Counted from the first letter of the stretch, positions 28,901 to 37,391 are shown. The stretch: 64,000 bases of DNA from Onchocerca volvulus (GCA_000499405.2 HG738138.1:16136554-16200553); one strand, 5' to 3'. Notes: generated from the sequence alone by a model not told the origin. Numbers and translations are program-made.

Positions 28901-29366
28901 CAATAGCAACCACTCCAAAAGTTGACGGAGTTGCAAGGATTTCTAAATAAGGTGATAGATCTAGTGAAGCTGCCTGAAATCCATGATCTGTTACATCAGT
29001 ACCTCGTTTTTCCTCGCCGACAATCATTACTCGAAAACGATCACCTTCCCAGCCTGCATCTGCTGAAATGTTGCATAGTCATAATTAATAAATTCTAATC
29101 TCCTAAGGTAAATATTATTTCTTCCCTTATTCTTCATGTTTGCATATATTCTAGTCCTTGTATTCTTCCAATTCATGATTCTCAACTATTTTTTACTTAC
29201 TATCGAAATCCGTAGATGCATTATGAATAGATCGTCTTCGAACAGTTGGAAAGCGCAAAATATGACCACGTTGTGGAAGTCTGGCGCAATATTTCAATAA
29301 TTGCGCATATTGACATGAAGTTATTTTTGGATGTGCGAAATCTGCAATCCTTATTCTTTGATCCAT
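67..29366 (-). CDS. rpm-1: PHR-family E3 ubiquitin ligase RPM-1/Highwire/MYCBP2 (C-terminus off left edge)
   Basis: A giant neuronal ubiquitin ligase that in other animals restrains DLK/p38 MAP-kinase signalling and controls synapse formation and axon termination together with an F-box partner. I could read about 68 minus-strand exons with mostly consistent phase, from an ATG at 29,366 that lies downstream of an in-frame TGA, to the exon at 205-299. Domain order matches the family: helical N-terminal region, RCC1-like repeats, PHR1, PHR2, filamin-like Ig, SH3-like pair, Cys/His motif, DOC domain. Diagnostic words seen include [14 protein letters not shown] (PHR1), [20 protein letters not shown] and GGQGYNS. 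The RING-Cys-relay catalytic part is not in the window, so catalytic competence cannot be judged. Three introns have GC donors. Block entries below give exon coordinates. Confidence 0.95.
2145..3023 (-). CDS. rpm-1: rpm-1 block 11: DOC (APC10-like) domain, exons 61-63
   Basis: Exons start at 3,023, then 2,435-2,620 and 2,145-2,237. The signature [22 protein letters not shown] is nearly the human DOC sequence, followed by [10 protein letters not shown] and [13 protein letters not shown]. The 3' end of the first DOC exon is unresolved. GAA-GAG|GTTGAA at 2,896 keeps the frame. However, the reading continues through a 10-A run into NIYINS, which resembles the human KNITINC, and then no donor gives the right phase. 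Confidence 0.88.
3262..5446 (-). CDS. rpm-1: rpm-1 block 10: region before the DOC domain, exons 55-60
   Basis: Exons 5,309-5,446, 5,068-5,170, 4,877-4,943, 4,319-4,487, 3,727-4,006 and 3,262-3,412. The exon at 4,319-4,487 reads [17 protein letters not shown], matching the WPVLAFVIQHHDLEGL stretch of MYCBP2, and joins in phase (AG|T) to VADILWQYL (human HDILWHFV). The following residues, [16 protein letters not shown], also match. A Ser/Glu/Asp-rich tail ([20 protein letters not shown]) precedes the DOC domain. Confidence 0.9.
3585..3698. repeat. Two-copy tandem repeat of a 57-bp unit in an rpm-1 intron
   Basis: Two nearly identical 57-bp units begin with CTTAAATTTATATAAATATA at 3,585 and 3,642 and end with a shared TTCACAAA(G/A)TCATTGGAAA. 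They lie in the intron between exons 59 and 60. The high identity suggests a recent duplication. No coding role is apparent. Confidence 0.9.
5964..7645 (-). CDS. rpm-1: rpm-1 block 9: conserved helical segment and Cys/His zinc motif, exons 50-54
   Basis: Exons 7,501-7,645, 7,067-7,255, 6,687-6,883, 6,540-6,603 and 5,964-6,209. Two highly conserved pieces stand out: [16 protein letters not shown] with YLKFHPEL, and the zinc-like motif [20 protein letters not shown] followed by [22 protein letters not shown] and CTACRSKYL. These align residue by residue with MYCBP2. The last exon carries [16 protein letters not shown], counterpart of the vertebrate QVIKANALFLLSL segment. Confidence 0.93.
7765..9598 (-). 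CDS. rpm-1: rpm-1 block 8: paired SH3-like modules, exons 45-49
   Basis: Exons 9,510-9,598, 9,146-9,353, 8,647-8,826, 8,195-8,377 and 7,765-7,886. The first module contains [21 protein letters not shown] followed by [12 protein letters not shown], the second [17 protein letters not shown], each the RIRS..P....G-gxWVRL pattern of bacterial-type SH3 folds described in this part of MYCBP2. Exon 48 ends CAG|GCAAGA, a GC donor that keeps phase 0 into DLTGNRYLQ. The long Ser-rich low-complexity stretch found here in vertebrates is nearly absent. Confidence 0.9.
7887..8194 (-). other. rpm-1: GC-AG intron in rpm-1 (after second SH3-like module)
   Basis: The donor reads TTTGTGCAG|GCAAGATCGC and the acceptor AATTTATAG. 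Phase 0 joins QKYAFVQ to DLTGNRYLQ, paralleling RDRGGNQYLR in human MYCBP2. A more distant GT donor would add intron-like codons with no conserved counterpart. Confidence 0.8.
9812..10608 (-). CDS. rpm-1: rpm-1 block 7: filamin/ABP280-type Ig domain, exons 42-44
   Basis: Exons 10,459-10,608, 10,112-10,269 and 9,812-9,905. The translation includes [37 protein letters not shown] and [17 protein letters not shown], which match the filamin-like immunoglobulin domain of the family (DQYGDVV..NMKVEV and FEELRFA in human). The [12 protein letters not shown] strand is the typical closing motif of filamin repeats. Confidence 0.92.
10860..13525 (-). CDS. rpm-1: rpm-1 block 6: post-PHR2 region, exons 33-41, including a 28-nt exon
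   Basis: Exons 13,498-13,525 (28 nt), 13,143-13,278, 12,960-13,050, 12,761-12,844, 12,395-12,535, 12,211-12,319, 11,950-12,066, 11,589-11,757 and 10,860-11,011. Words shared with MYCBP2 in order: [52 protein letters not shown] and TLAGFLARW. The tiny exon keeps frame and sits between strong CTCAG and GTAAAT sites, so I accept it. The last exon uses an unusual TTTTTTGAG acceptor that restores the frame. No function is assigned to this region beyond family membership. Confidence 0.9.
14105..15288 (-). CDS. rpm-1: rpm-1 block 5: second PHR domain, exons 30-32
   Basis: Exons 15,138-15,288, 14,805-15,003 and 14,105-14,271. PHR2 hallmarks are [31 protein letters not shown], then [15 protein letters not shown] and [21 protein letters not shown], the counterpart of the vertebrate SSNGTNQTRGQIP segment. 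The middle exon ends GAA-G|GTTGGA and the next starts G|GC with good phase. Two PHR domains in tandem are diagnostic for RPM-1/Highwire/MYCBP2 and exclude other PHR-containing proteins. Confidence 0.95.
15531..15572. repeat. 42-bp perfect AT palindrome in an rpm-1 intron
   Basis: The segment starts TTTATAAAGTAATTATATAT and is its own reverse complement over 42 bases (21-bp arms, no spacer). It lies in the intron between PHR2 and the preceding exon. Such a sequence can extrude as a cruciform; whether it does anything is unknown. Confidence 0.9.
15776..17740 (-). CDS. rpm-1: rpm-1 block 4: region between PHR1 and PHR2, exons 25-29
   Basis: Exons 17,549-17,740, 17,197-17,344, 16,530-16,703, 16,034-16,214 and 15,776-15,897, all joining in phase. 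The translation is helical and leucine-rich ([42 protein letters not shown]) and aligns in order with the inter-PHR part of MYCBP2, which has the matching words SVECFESLLSILHWSW and FPLLVAHMEK. No catalytic motif is visible. Divergence from vertebrates is clearly higher here than in the PHR domains. Confidence 0.9.
18247..20575 (-). CDS. rpm-1: rpm-1 block 3: linker and first PHR domain, exons 20-24
   Basis: Exons 20,451-20,575, 19,878-20,169, 19,472-19,683, 18,995-19,168 and 18,247-18,448. PHR1 is unmistakable: [20 protein letters not shown], then GLYGGRGEY, then [27 protein letters not shown] and finally [16 protein letters not shown]. The PHR fold is a beta-sandwich found only in this family and a few BTB proteins. 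The last exon most likely ends at GAT-AT|GTATGT (18,247), because only that donor keeps the frame into exon 25; open reading beyond it is intronic. Confidence 0.95.
20576..21258 (-). other. rpm-1: GC-AG intron in rpm-1 (end of RCC1 region)
   Basis: The donor reads GATTGTCAG|GCAAGTACTG and the acceptor ATTTACAG. Phase 0 joins EIISDCQ to [11 protein letters not shown]. Using the alternative GTACTG donor four bases on puts a stop into the next exon, so the GC donor is the only simple solution. The intron is 683 bp, longer than most in this gene. Confidence 0.88.
21259..26353 (-). CDS. rpm-1: rpm-1 block 2: RCC1-like domain (RLD) with Cys-rich insert, exons 7-19
   Basis: Exons near 26,235-26,353, 25,838-25,961, 25,522-25,594, 25,278-25,425, 24,899-24,999, 24,519-24,745, 24,054-24,297, 23,602-23,783, 22,835-22,912, 22,265-22,394, 21,941-22,072, 21,527-21,648 and 21,259-21,418. 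They encode RCC1 propeller blades ([51 protein letters not shown]). A Cys-rich insert with [17 protein letters not shown] and CGLCRSCG motifs matches the same insert in MYCBP2. The block ends with ATWIGASGD. The exon 8/9 junction is ambiguous: two donors and two acceptors give valid frames. Exons 16 and 19 end at GC donors. In this family the RLD recruits partners such as the Rab GEF GLO-4. Confidence 0.93.
21428..21505. repeat. Duplicated T-run plus CAAACTATCTAGA motif in an rpm-1 intron
   Basis: A T-tract followed by TCAAACTATCTAGA(A/T)ATTTTTCAATA occurs twice in a row, about 38 bp apart, immediately upstream (in minus orientation) of exon 19. It looks like a simple tandem duplication and overlaps the stretch where a branch site would lie. 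Confidence 0.8.
22073..22264 (-). other. rpm-1: GC-AG intron in rpm-1 (RCC1 region)
   Basis: The upstream exon ends ATC-AAG and is followed by GCAAGTTAA rather than GT; the acceptor is TAAATCAG. Phase 0 on both sides gives RDSPEIK joined to [13 protein letters not shown], matching the conserved RCC1 blade. The nearest GT (four bases downstream) breaks the frame. AG|GCAAGT is the known consensus for GC-AG introns. Confidence 0.85.
23262..23420. repeat. Diverged tandem duplication in an rpm-1 intron
   Basis: Two adjacent segments share ATTCATCAAACCTTAT(T/C)AA at the left and a TCCAAATTAT or TCAAATTATTG block at the right, with intermediate divergence. They occupy the 689-bp intron between exons 14 and 15. 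No open frame with intron-exon signals supports a gene here. Confidence 0.6.
26867..29366 (-). CDS. rpm-1: rpm-1 block 1: N-terminal helical region, exons 1-6
   Basis: Exons read as 29,201-29,366, 28,882-29,062, 28,558-28,650, 27,779-27,992, 27,173-27,395 and 26,867-26,997. Phases join cleanly through all six. The protein begins [13 protein letters not shown] and is rich in helical, HEAT-like leucine-rich segments (for example [17 protein letters not shown] and [13 protein letters not shown]), as in the region ahead of the RCC1-like domain of PHR proteins. The human protein has a longer low-complexity N-terminus; here the ATG at 29,366 is the first in frame after a stop, so I take it as the start, though an upstream exon cannot be excluded. 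Confidence 0.85.
28079..28108. repeat. AT dinucleotide microsatellite in an rpm-1 intron
   Basis: An uninterrupted (TA)n tract sits in the 565-bp intron between exons 3 and 4. Similar TA tracts occur near 20,686-20,710 and 52,971-52,990. Other rpm-1 introns longer than 300 bp (near 26.4-26.9, 20.6-21.2, 18.5-19.0, 17.8-18.2, 16.7-17.2, 14.3-14.8, 13.5-14.1, 11.0-11.6 and 5.5-6.0 kb) hold nothing I recognise. Confidence 0.85.
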
Positions 29367-29625
29367 GGAATGGAAAACAAGGATAATATGTAACTGTCAT
29401 TTTCAAATCTTTCCTTAATATAAAATTTCGAATATTTTATTCCCAATTAATGCATTTTTATAAGTTATGTGATATTTCGGTACTTACATTAAAGTGCTTC
29501 AAATAGCTATAAATTTAAAAAATATTAGGAATGTCATGAAACTATCAAACTTTAGTCCCCAGAATTCTCATAACACCATATATCTAAAATTAAATAACTG
29601 GATATTGAGTCTACAAATATACGAT

Positions 29626-30005
29626 GATTAATAATAATAATTTAATAATAAAATTAATAATAATAATAATAATTAATAATAATAATAATTAACAAATAAT
29701 AATCAATACTTAATAATTAATAATTAATGATAATTAATACTAATTAATACTAATTAATACTAATTAATAATAATAAACAATAATAAGCAATAATAAATAA
29801 TAATAAATAATAATAAATAACAATAAATAATAATAACTAATAATAACCAACTAATAATAACTAATAATAACTAATAATAACTAATACTAAATAATAATAA
29901 ATAATTAATAATAAATAATACTAAATAATAATAAATAATTAATAATAAATAATAATAAATAATTAATAATAAATAATAATAAATAATTAATAATAAATAA
30001 TAATA

Positions 30006-30041
<36 letters not shown>
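29626..30041. repeat. Long TAA/AATAAT microsatellite upstream of rpm-1
   Basis: About 415 bp made almost entirely of AATAAT, AATTAAT and AATAC variants, lying about 260 bp upstream of the rpm-1 start codon. Interruption patterns (blocks of AATTAATAATAAATAATAAT repeated several times) show higher-order duplication. It is likely to vary in length between individuals. Long apparent open frames across it are artefacts of composition. Confidence 0.97.
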
Positions 30042-32600
30042 TGGAAAGTAATCTAAAATAATAATTCCAAAATAGAAGTATTACTATTTTCTTTTGATGG
30101 ATGTTGTGAAACGTTTGGTGACGCAATACTCGTATGCGATTCGGCAAGATCAAAATTTCTCAAAAAATATGACATTTTCTTTTTGTTGTTATCAATTGTT
30201 CGTCTACATTTTACCAGAATACATAATTTATTTCATTATATTATTAGTAAACAGAATTCCTTTGCCATTTTTTTTTCTCTTTTTCAAATATATTTGAAGT
30301 TTTTCAACCTGAAGCAAAAAAGTAATAAATTGAAGGTTATAAATTGAACAATATGCGGCAAACAATAGTAATGATTTATCTTTGAACTTATTTTTATGCT
30401 TATTTCCTCATGGAATATTGATTTAATTATCAGTCTTTGAACTTTCTCAACGATCACATTTTACTTATTTGCTAACATTTAAATTTCGCTTCTTCATTCA
30501 TTATAATTCAATAATACAGAATAATACCAATATATATTGTCTACATAATGTTAAATTATATTAAACTTATTGCAAAAAAAGAAGAAAAAGATAAATGAAA
30601 AAATACGAAAGGAATTCGCTGATAGCGGTACTACTGAAGAAAACAACAATTTAGTCTATTTTATAGTCATTCAAGAGTTAAGCGACTAGTGAAAAATGAC
30701 CACAATGCAATTAATGGTGACAATATTTTAAAATTATTACAATGAAGAAGGCTAAATTTGATAGAGAAAATTTGATAGGAAAGCAATTTAAGAGACAAAA
30801 TGGGAATGGAAGTCATAAATGACAGCAATACATTTTAGTAGAATAGATTTTAATGCACTTCATTTTGCTCCTCATCCATAAAAATTTCATTTTATATATG
30901 CATTAAAAGTTATTAAATTGCCTAATTTCGGTGAATTCGTAAATTATATAAAAATCCTATAAATGAAATTTCGCAACATAAGTTGAATTTTTGTTAATTC
31001 AACAGCTAATACAATTCAACTTTAAAAAGAAACAAAACTGCATATTATACTGTAAATTCCACAAACCAGAAAAGATATTAATTGAATGAGAATTATCAAA
31101 TGAAATATAGAAAATATTTGTAATTTGCAATAAGTAACATACTAATTACTACTGAATCACTTTATCAAGAAGGTAAGATAATCCTTGCAGTAACGTATCA
31201 AAGATGAAATACTGCAATAACATCGATAAAAATAAGGTATCAAAGATGAATTACTGTAATATCGGTAAAAACTAGAACTATTTTGTTAAGAAAATGCTCA
31301 TTTTGTTCTCTACTTTTTTGGGGATCGGAAGGGATTCAGAAATCCTAGATCATTTTATAAGATAATGTTGCGATATGATGTATGAAACTGCGAATTATGG
31401 ATTATGAATTTGAAGCAGAATTATCTTTAATGTTTCACTGAAATTCAAACATATATTTTCAACCATTTCAAATGTTTGAAATTACGATAAAAATTCATAC
31501 CGTTGAAAATAGATGAAAAAAAAAAAAAAAAAAAAAAACAGAACAAATTTTTGCGCAAACGTACGATTGTAAAGTTGAAAAAAATTGAAACAAAAAGTTT
31601 CAATCGGTGAAAAAAGGCGAAAAAAGGAAAGCGAAGTGTAAGGATATTTGTAAAAGGAAATAAAATGGGAAGAATATTTAATCATCACATTTTTTCAATT
31701 TCAAAACTTTTCAAATCTCCAAAATCTTTCAATATGAACTTTAAAAATATACCAGAACACGAACAATTCATAGCTATATGATGAATATAATAAGGTTTGA
31801 TTACAAAGAGAGAAGAAAGTTTGAGAGAAATTATAGGTAATTCCAAATCATATTGGAAAGACCCGAACAAGCGAAAAGAAAAAATTTGACCAGGGAAGGA
31901 ATAGACTAGCCTGCTGTGAATCATGAAAAATTGCTTCGTATCCAGCAATCTGTATGGCGATAAAAGGATCATAGAATATCACAAGTTACGGACAAACATA
32001 TCAGCTATCAAAAAGATATCAACTATCAGAAACATATCAGCTACGCAAACGCATCAGCAATCAGCGTTTTCTATTGCAAAAAAAAAAAAGCAAAGATAAA
32101 AAATGAAAAAAGCATGAAAAATGTATGCGCTTAATGCATAACGAAATGAAATGCATTCTACAAAAATTGGCGGAAAAAACATACAAATGAAGGACATTTT
32201 CTAAAATCATACCCAATAACGACTCAAATGCTTGCTTTTCATTCCGTGCATTTCCAATTAACGATATAAATCGAGATGTTGTATGAGTGCATGCATATAT
32301 GCATGTGTGCATATGTGTGCATGTGTATGTATGTCTCATGTCTTCGATTTTTAACGAATTGAAGCAACCCACCAGAGAACTGAATTTTATTTTCTCTTTC
32401 CTTAAGAAGTTAGTCGATTGTGTGATGTTTTGATGCAACAATTCAAATGGAATAATTATAAATAATATAAGATTCAGAAGGAAAAAGGCAAAATTTCCTT
32501 ATTTGCTGGTCACAGTAAAAAAAATATCGATATATATCAAAAAAATGATAATTCATCAAAAAAATGATAATTAAAAATGGGAAAAAAAAAATAGTAATGA
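30042..32600. other. Intergenic AT-rich DNA without recognised genes
   Basis: This stretch upstream of rpm-1 is very AT-rich, with homopolymer runs (for example a run of about 23 A near 31,518) and only short, composition-driven open frames. I saw no splice-bounded coding segment, tRNA or structured RNA. It probably contains the distal rpm-1 promoter, but no motif can be assigned. Confidence 0.6.
32281..32338. repeat. ATGCATGTG-type simple repeat
   Basis: Alternating purine-pyrimidine sequence built from TGCATG, ATATGTGTGC and GTATG units. It is compositionally distinct from the surrounding AT-rich DNA and could adopt non-B structure. No gene signal overlaps it. Confidence 0.85.
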
Positions 32601-32609
32601 AAAGAGATG

Positions 32610-32701
32610 TAACACATGTGACACATACATACAAATATGTACATACATACATACATACATACATACGTACACACACACACATACAGACATACGCACAAAC
32701 A
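32610..32701. repeat. ACAT/ACATAC tetranucleotide microsatellite
   Basis: A tract of ACATACATACAT units grading into CACACACACA and ACGCACAAAC. The Cys/Val/Tyr-rich open frame on the minus strand across it is a consequence of the repeat and not a gene. Confidence 0.9.
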
Positions 32702-32784
32702 CAGAAATCCATAAATAAATATTTGAGAGAAGACTAAGTTAGATATTCAGTTCATGCAAAGAAATATAAGAGCTAAGATCAGGC

Positions 32785-33025
32785 ATTTCCTCTAATTCAT
32801 TCCTCCTGCAGGCCATGTAATCTCAATTCAGTAGACGATCGTTGACCATGTCCAGTATCGGTAGAGAATATCAGAAGCTAGAGGAGAGCAATGATTAATT
32901 GTCTCTTGCTATGAAACGACTGTAGCAAAACGAAGCTTGAAGAGGGCAAAGAAAGCTCCATCTCGTCATCATCATAATCATCATGGCTTTCAGTCATCGA
33001 TCCACCTGTCTCAGGCACTCTAAAG
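32785..33025 (-). other. GC-richer island with a 39-codon acidic open frame
   Basis: This segment is clearly less AT-rich than its flanks and lacks their homopolymers. On the minus strand it has an ATG at 32,997 opening MTESHDDYDDDEMELSLPSS and closing at a TAG at 32,878. A weak acceptor-like GAGACAG precedes the ATG. It could be a first coding exon of a gene, a non-coding RNA exon or a conserved regulatory element; the evidence does not choose between them. Confidence 0.3.
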
Positions 33026-35420
33026 CATCAAATTTTCTTTCTTGCTATTAGTTAAAATCGATTGATTTATTAAAACAGATCTGTAATTTATTTTTCATGG
33101 ATAAGCGCTTCTCTTCATAACTAATTATTTGCGTCGACTAGTTAAATTAAACGAAAAAATGAACCCTTACAAGGAAAGAGAATAATATTATTGAATTTTA
33201 TTACAAATAGTATGTACTTTTTAGGAGACTTTTTTTAGGTATTTCCCTTCAGCGCATATATTATTTAGAATCAATGATAAGATATGGAAATGTTAGAATC
33301 AAACTAATGAATATTAAAAAAGTGATGTTTAATTTTTAATATAAATAAGAAAAATGTGCGTGAGATAAGATGGTCTATCATAAATAATTACTGCAAGCAA
33401 AATAAATTTTTTGACACATGATCAGTTCAAGAGCACATCTGTGAGCAGTATTTCACACGTGGAATCTATTCATATATTTTATCGGCTATGATCAACACAT
33501 ACAATTCGTTTACATTTCAAATATTTTAAGCGTCTACCAAAATAATACAATACTGCAAAAGCTTTTCTTTTTCTTCCTATAATTTTAAAAATAAAAATAC
33601 ATTAATAATAAAGAAAATGATTGTAGGACAAGAAGCTTTTAAATAGAAATTGAAAATTAGTTAAAATCGTCATACACATTAAAAAAACAAATTTTAAATT
33701 CGCTATAATTAAGTACTCACAAGTCTAAAATGATAGTAAATGATTGTCATATTTAAAATTTTCAGAAAATTTCTGAGTGCCTGACATGGAAGAAATTTTA
33801 TGTCAATTATTCTGTTTTTAATACTAGATCATCTCTCTCTTCATTCTATCTTGGCTGACAAAATAAGGCTTTTCTTTTTATTTATTGCTTTCGTTAATGG
33901 GAACCTTAAATTCTACCTATCGCACGACTTAATAAATAGCAGCTCAATTTTTTTAGTAGGTGAGACTAAAATAATTTAAAATTTAAACTTTTATTCGAAC
34001 ATAATTTCAATTCTATTTTAATCACAAATTGGGCAAATTATTTAAATTCTCACTTAACAAAAGGGACAAAGTTCTCACTTAGATTACAAATTGTCATAGA
34101 AAACATGATAAAACTGTGAAATGTAATTAATACGCTTTTATAGATCCATAATTCATAATTCGCTGTTCAAATCACAAAATTCGTCACTTGCAAAGCATTT
34201 AATTATTTAATTTGGGATTCATAAATTTGTTATCATCATCATTTAGTGCAAAATAAAGGATCTGAAAAATATATAAATTTGATTCTATTCATGAAAAACA
34301 TCTGAAGAATAACAAAAATCCTTATAAATTCGTTTCAACGACGCTATAAGAAATCAAATTAACGATAAAAATTAAATAAAAATGTGATCTTGGTAAGATC
34401 AGTTTCATTCCATGTGCTCAATTTTTTAATTCATCATTCAAACTTTGAAATGACTTGAATACAAATCTTATGGAAAAAGATACTTAAAATTTTTAAAATT
34501 CGGAAATCAAATTAAATCAGTTACTGGAAGAAATTTGACAGTATAATCAACAATAAGTCGATTCATTAGATGCATCGGAAGATGTGTGACAGAGATTCAG
34601 GTGACTCTAGTGGTACTAAAATTTTAATAACGAAATTTTTATGATGGCAAGAGGTGATGCAGTGATCAGACATAGTTATAAATAGTAACTCGATGGATGA
34701 GCAAGACCTTCTTAATTATTGTTTCAAATACAACTCTGAAACAATAATTTCCACTTTTTTTTTGAATTAGAAATATTAGGGAAAGCTATTAAGAATGATG
34801 GATGAAAATGAAAAAATGGAACAAAAATGAATGAAAATGAAAGCAAGCCATAACAATCACTACATTCATTATATCGTGATACTAAGATAGGGAAGAAATA
34901 AACTTCGAAAAATGGTAATCAATTCCTAGAAAGAGTAAGGATTATGCTGTTCTACAAATGTGATTGTGATTACACTGAATAAAATACAAATAATAAGTAT
35001 TTTAGGAGACTAGTCAAAAAAAAAAGTGAATTTAAAAAACTACATTAGAAAGATAAATAGGAAAGAGAGAAAGAAGAATGATTTCAATGACTTTTAATTA
35101 TTAAAATAGGTTTGTAAATCTAGGAGTAAAACATCCATCAGACTGGCGATTGAATAGTATATTTTTTATCATTATATCCAATAAAATCTTTACAATATTT
35201 GGATCATAGGATCTAACCAGTATTACACAGTTTACCTAACGTAAATAAGTTATAATAAGGACTTGACTAGAATTTTTTGTTCTTTTTTTGAGACTTTTCA
35301 TTATTGTTAAACTTTGTTGAAGCTGCCGATGTGATGAAGTACTGTTATCAGAAAGGTTATTAGAAAGAATAAATCTTCATTGAGCAATAATGTACTAATT
35401 AAGATTTGTATCTTATTAGT
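33026..35420. other. Intergenic AT-rich DNA without recognised genes
   Basis: About 2.4 kb between the GC-richer islands. I read both strands and found only short AT-driven frames, no conserved protein segment, no repeat family and no structured RNA motif. It is part of the shared upstream region of the divergent rpm-1 and BORCS6 genes. Confidence 0.6.
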
Positions 35421-35428
35421 CGACTAAT

Positions 35429-35695
35429 GTGTCACATTTGTCACATATAACTAACAGTTTATGCATTTCTCTCCTTGGTAATAAAAATAGAGCAAAGGAA
35501 ATAATCAAATTCCACCTAACCCCATCCTTAGCAATCACATATCTTGCTGGGCTCTTAGTGCTTGCTTTTGTGCTATCACCAACCATCATATCAACCTATT
35601 CCAGTACCACTAAGTATAACCTAAACTCAGCCATCGAAAACCGAAAGAGTCGTTCTGTTCATTTATTTTGCATATGCGGTAGCCTTGATCTGTAA
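35429..35695 (+). other. GC-richer island with an 88-codon open frame and a hydrophobic segment
   Basis: The 35,510-35,690 part is much richer in C and G than its surroundings and carries an open frame ending at TAA 35,693-35,695. The frame includes a membrane-like segment (ITYLAGLLVLAFVLSPTIIS) but has no ATG near its beginning. I do not recognise the protein. It might be an isolated exon, a decayed gene or foreign DNA such as an endosymbiont insertion. Nothing in the sequence decides this. Confidence 0.3.
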
Positions 35696-36080
35696 CGGTA
35701 CTGTCGTGTGTTTTTTTGTCGTTTTTGGTAAACATTGTTTGGATAACAATTATTTTTTTATTCTTCACAGAAGTCATTTGTTGATGCTTACATGACCTTA
35801 TTTGTATGAATCTTAGCCGAAGTAAATCACGTGCATGATATCTGTATCTTTTCTCAATCTTTCAAAGTTTCTTCCATTTTGCAACATTTATACCAAATTT
35901 TGCATGGTGATATTAGATTTGACGGAGTCTATTTTCTTTTAAGTGCATGAAAATATTATTTCTGATGGAATGGTTTTTTTTTTATTTTGCAGTTATTTAT
36001 CTACGGAGTGCATATATCCGCAAATGAGTAATCCGTTTTTGGATTTAAAGAATGAACTAAGAAATCTCCTCAAACTTCTT

Positions 36081-36092
36081 TTTTTCTTGCAG
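36081..36092 (+). promoter_or_regulatory. Probable trans-splice acceptor before BORCS6 homologue
   Basis: A strong pyrimidine tract ending TTTTTCTTGCAG precedes the ATG at 36,105 by 12 bases, with no obvious upstream coding exon. In nematodes this arrangement is typical of spliced-leader addition. An upstream cis exon cannot be excluded. Confidence 0.5.
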
Positions 36093-36104
36093 ATTTCTGC
36101 AACA

Positions 36105-37260
36105 ATGGATCAGGCTATTGAATCAAGAAATCCAGAAATCGAAATGCAGGCGACCGCATCCAGTTGTGCAACCACTGATCAGCAGAATACGTTTGTGGTT
36201 GAAAATCTGGAGGGACGGATTCGTGACACTGTCAAGCAAAGCAGTATGCAATCAGATGAAAGTCGAACCTCGATGCAAAGTATTTCAAATAGTCTTGTAC
36301 CTGATGCTGATGTTTTAATAAGCCTTGAAAACTACGCAAAAACTATTTCGACTAATATAGATGTCCTGTTACGTGATTTACGTGGTTCATTGAAAGGTTT
36401 TTATTTGAAATTTGTGATAATTATGCCGTAAAAACTCTTGCCAGTGCATCTCTCTTGAAGATCAACACATCGAAAAACACTCAATATATTCTGATTGTTT
36501 TGAAATTTGAGTGGAGCGTACTGCTTTGAATCATCGTTTATAGTATGCATATTTTCCTACATGTTCTTTCTTCATACACTTCATATATAAAAAGTTTTTA
36601 TTTGTTTGGACCGAAAAAAATATTGACAAGCAAGTTAGCCACTATTCTATTTAATCCATTCCCAATTTCTTAATTTTCTGTAATTTTTAGAGTTTTTTTT
36701 ACTTCATTTTCTAATACACAAATATTGAAGGGATTATTCAGGAATGAGTGATTTAACTGTTCAAGCTACAGAGTGTTTCACTGATGCAATTTCTGCTTCT
36801 TGTAATTCAGTGGATACTACTATCAAGAATACTTATGCTTTGCTAGCAAAAGTAAGTGTCTGCGTTTTTTGAATTTAATAAAATTAAATTCTATAAAAAA
36901 TCGAAATCTTCTAAATTTCTTTAAATTTATGAAATCTTGCAAGATTCAAGAAAAGGAAAGTTAGTGCATTGCTAAACTGTTTTTTCTTTTTTTCTTTTCT
37001 TCAATATATTTTACGAGGGACTTATATTTAGTTTGGCATTTTTCATGAACAAGTTCTCATCAGAAATGTAAATATATCTCCAGATATAAATAGTTACTGA
37101 CTTGTCAGTGACTTTTTTATCTCCTACTCTTTCTTCGTATCAGGTCGAAGAAGTTAATGAAGCAATGATTGGCATACGAAAGTTGTCCCAACAAGTGAAA
37201 GATATAAAACGTGTTGTGGATTTATTTGAACTGCAACTGGTGACAAATCCGATGACATAA
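36105..37260 (+). CDS. BORCS6: BORC complex subunit BORCS6/lyspersin homologue
   Basis: BORCS6 belongs to BORC, which recruits Arl8 to lysosomes and couples them to kinesin; related subunits are shared with BLOC-1. Three exons: 36,105-36,396, 36,742-36,851 and 37,144-37,260, with good GT/AG sites and phases 1 and 0. The N-terminal roughly 75 residues are Ser/Gln-rich and divergent. The C-terminus is the conserved coiled-coil domain: DVLISLENYAKTISTNIDVL, LRDLRGSLKGMSDLT, then TTIKNTYALLAKVEEVNEAM and QVKDIKRVVDLFE, matching the SIKGMYTLLARCEEL..VRDIRRTLEVLE pattern of human BORCS6. An in-frame ATG at 35,943 lies upstream of the acceptor and is unlikely to be used. The protein is about 172 residues, shorter than human because the N-terminal extension is reduced. 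Confidence 0.85.
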
Positions 37261-37363
37261 TGTTGTTATTTGTAATTTAGTACAACTTAGTACATATCTT
37301 TGATACAAAAAGGCAAAATATCTAGAAGGCATTATAATAGTCATTGATATGAGAGAAAATCAA

Positions 37364-37369
37364 AATAAA
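37364..37369 (+). terminator. Poly(A) signal AATAAA of the BORCS6 homologue
   Basis: AATAAA lies 104 bases after the BORCS6 stop codon and only 23 bases before the end of the convergent mrpl-14 coding region, so the transcript 3' ends must overlap or abut. Confidence 0.7.
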
Positions 37370-37391
37370 CGATAAAAATCAATTAAATGAC

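Noticed and set aside
29905..30153. Tyr/Leu/Ile-rich open frame on the minus strand
   Set aside because: It runs through the TAA-type microsatellite and is a composition artefact.
32443..32712. Cys/Val/Tyr-rich 89-codon open frame
   Set aside because: Encoded by ACAT and CACA repeats; no splice context or conserved motif.
35943..36104. Upstream Met extending the BORCS6 frame
   Set aside because: It reads across a strong TTTTTCTTGCAG acceptor; the extension has no conserved residues, so ATG 36,105 is preferred.
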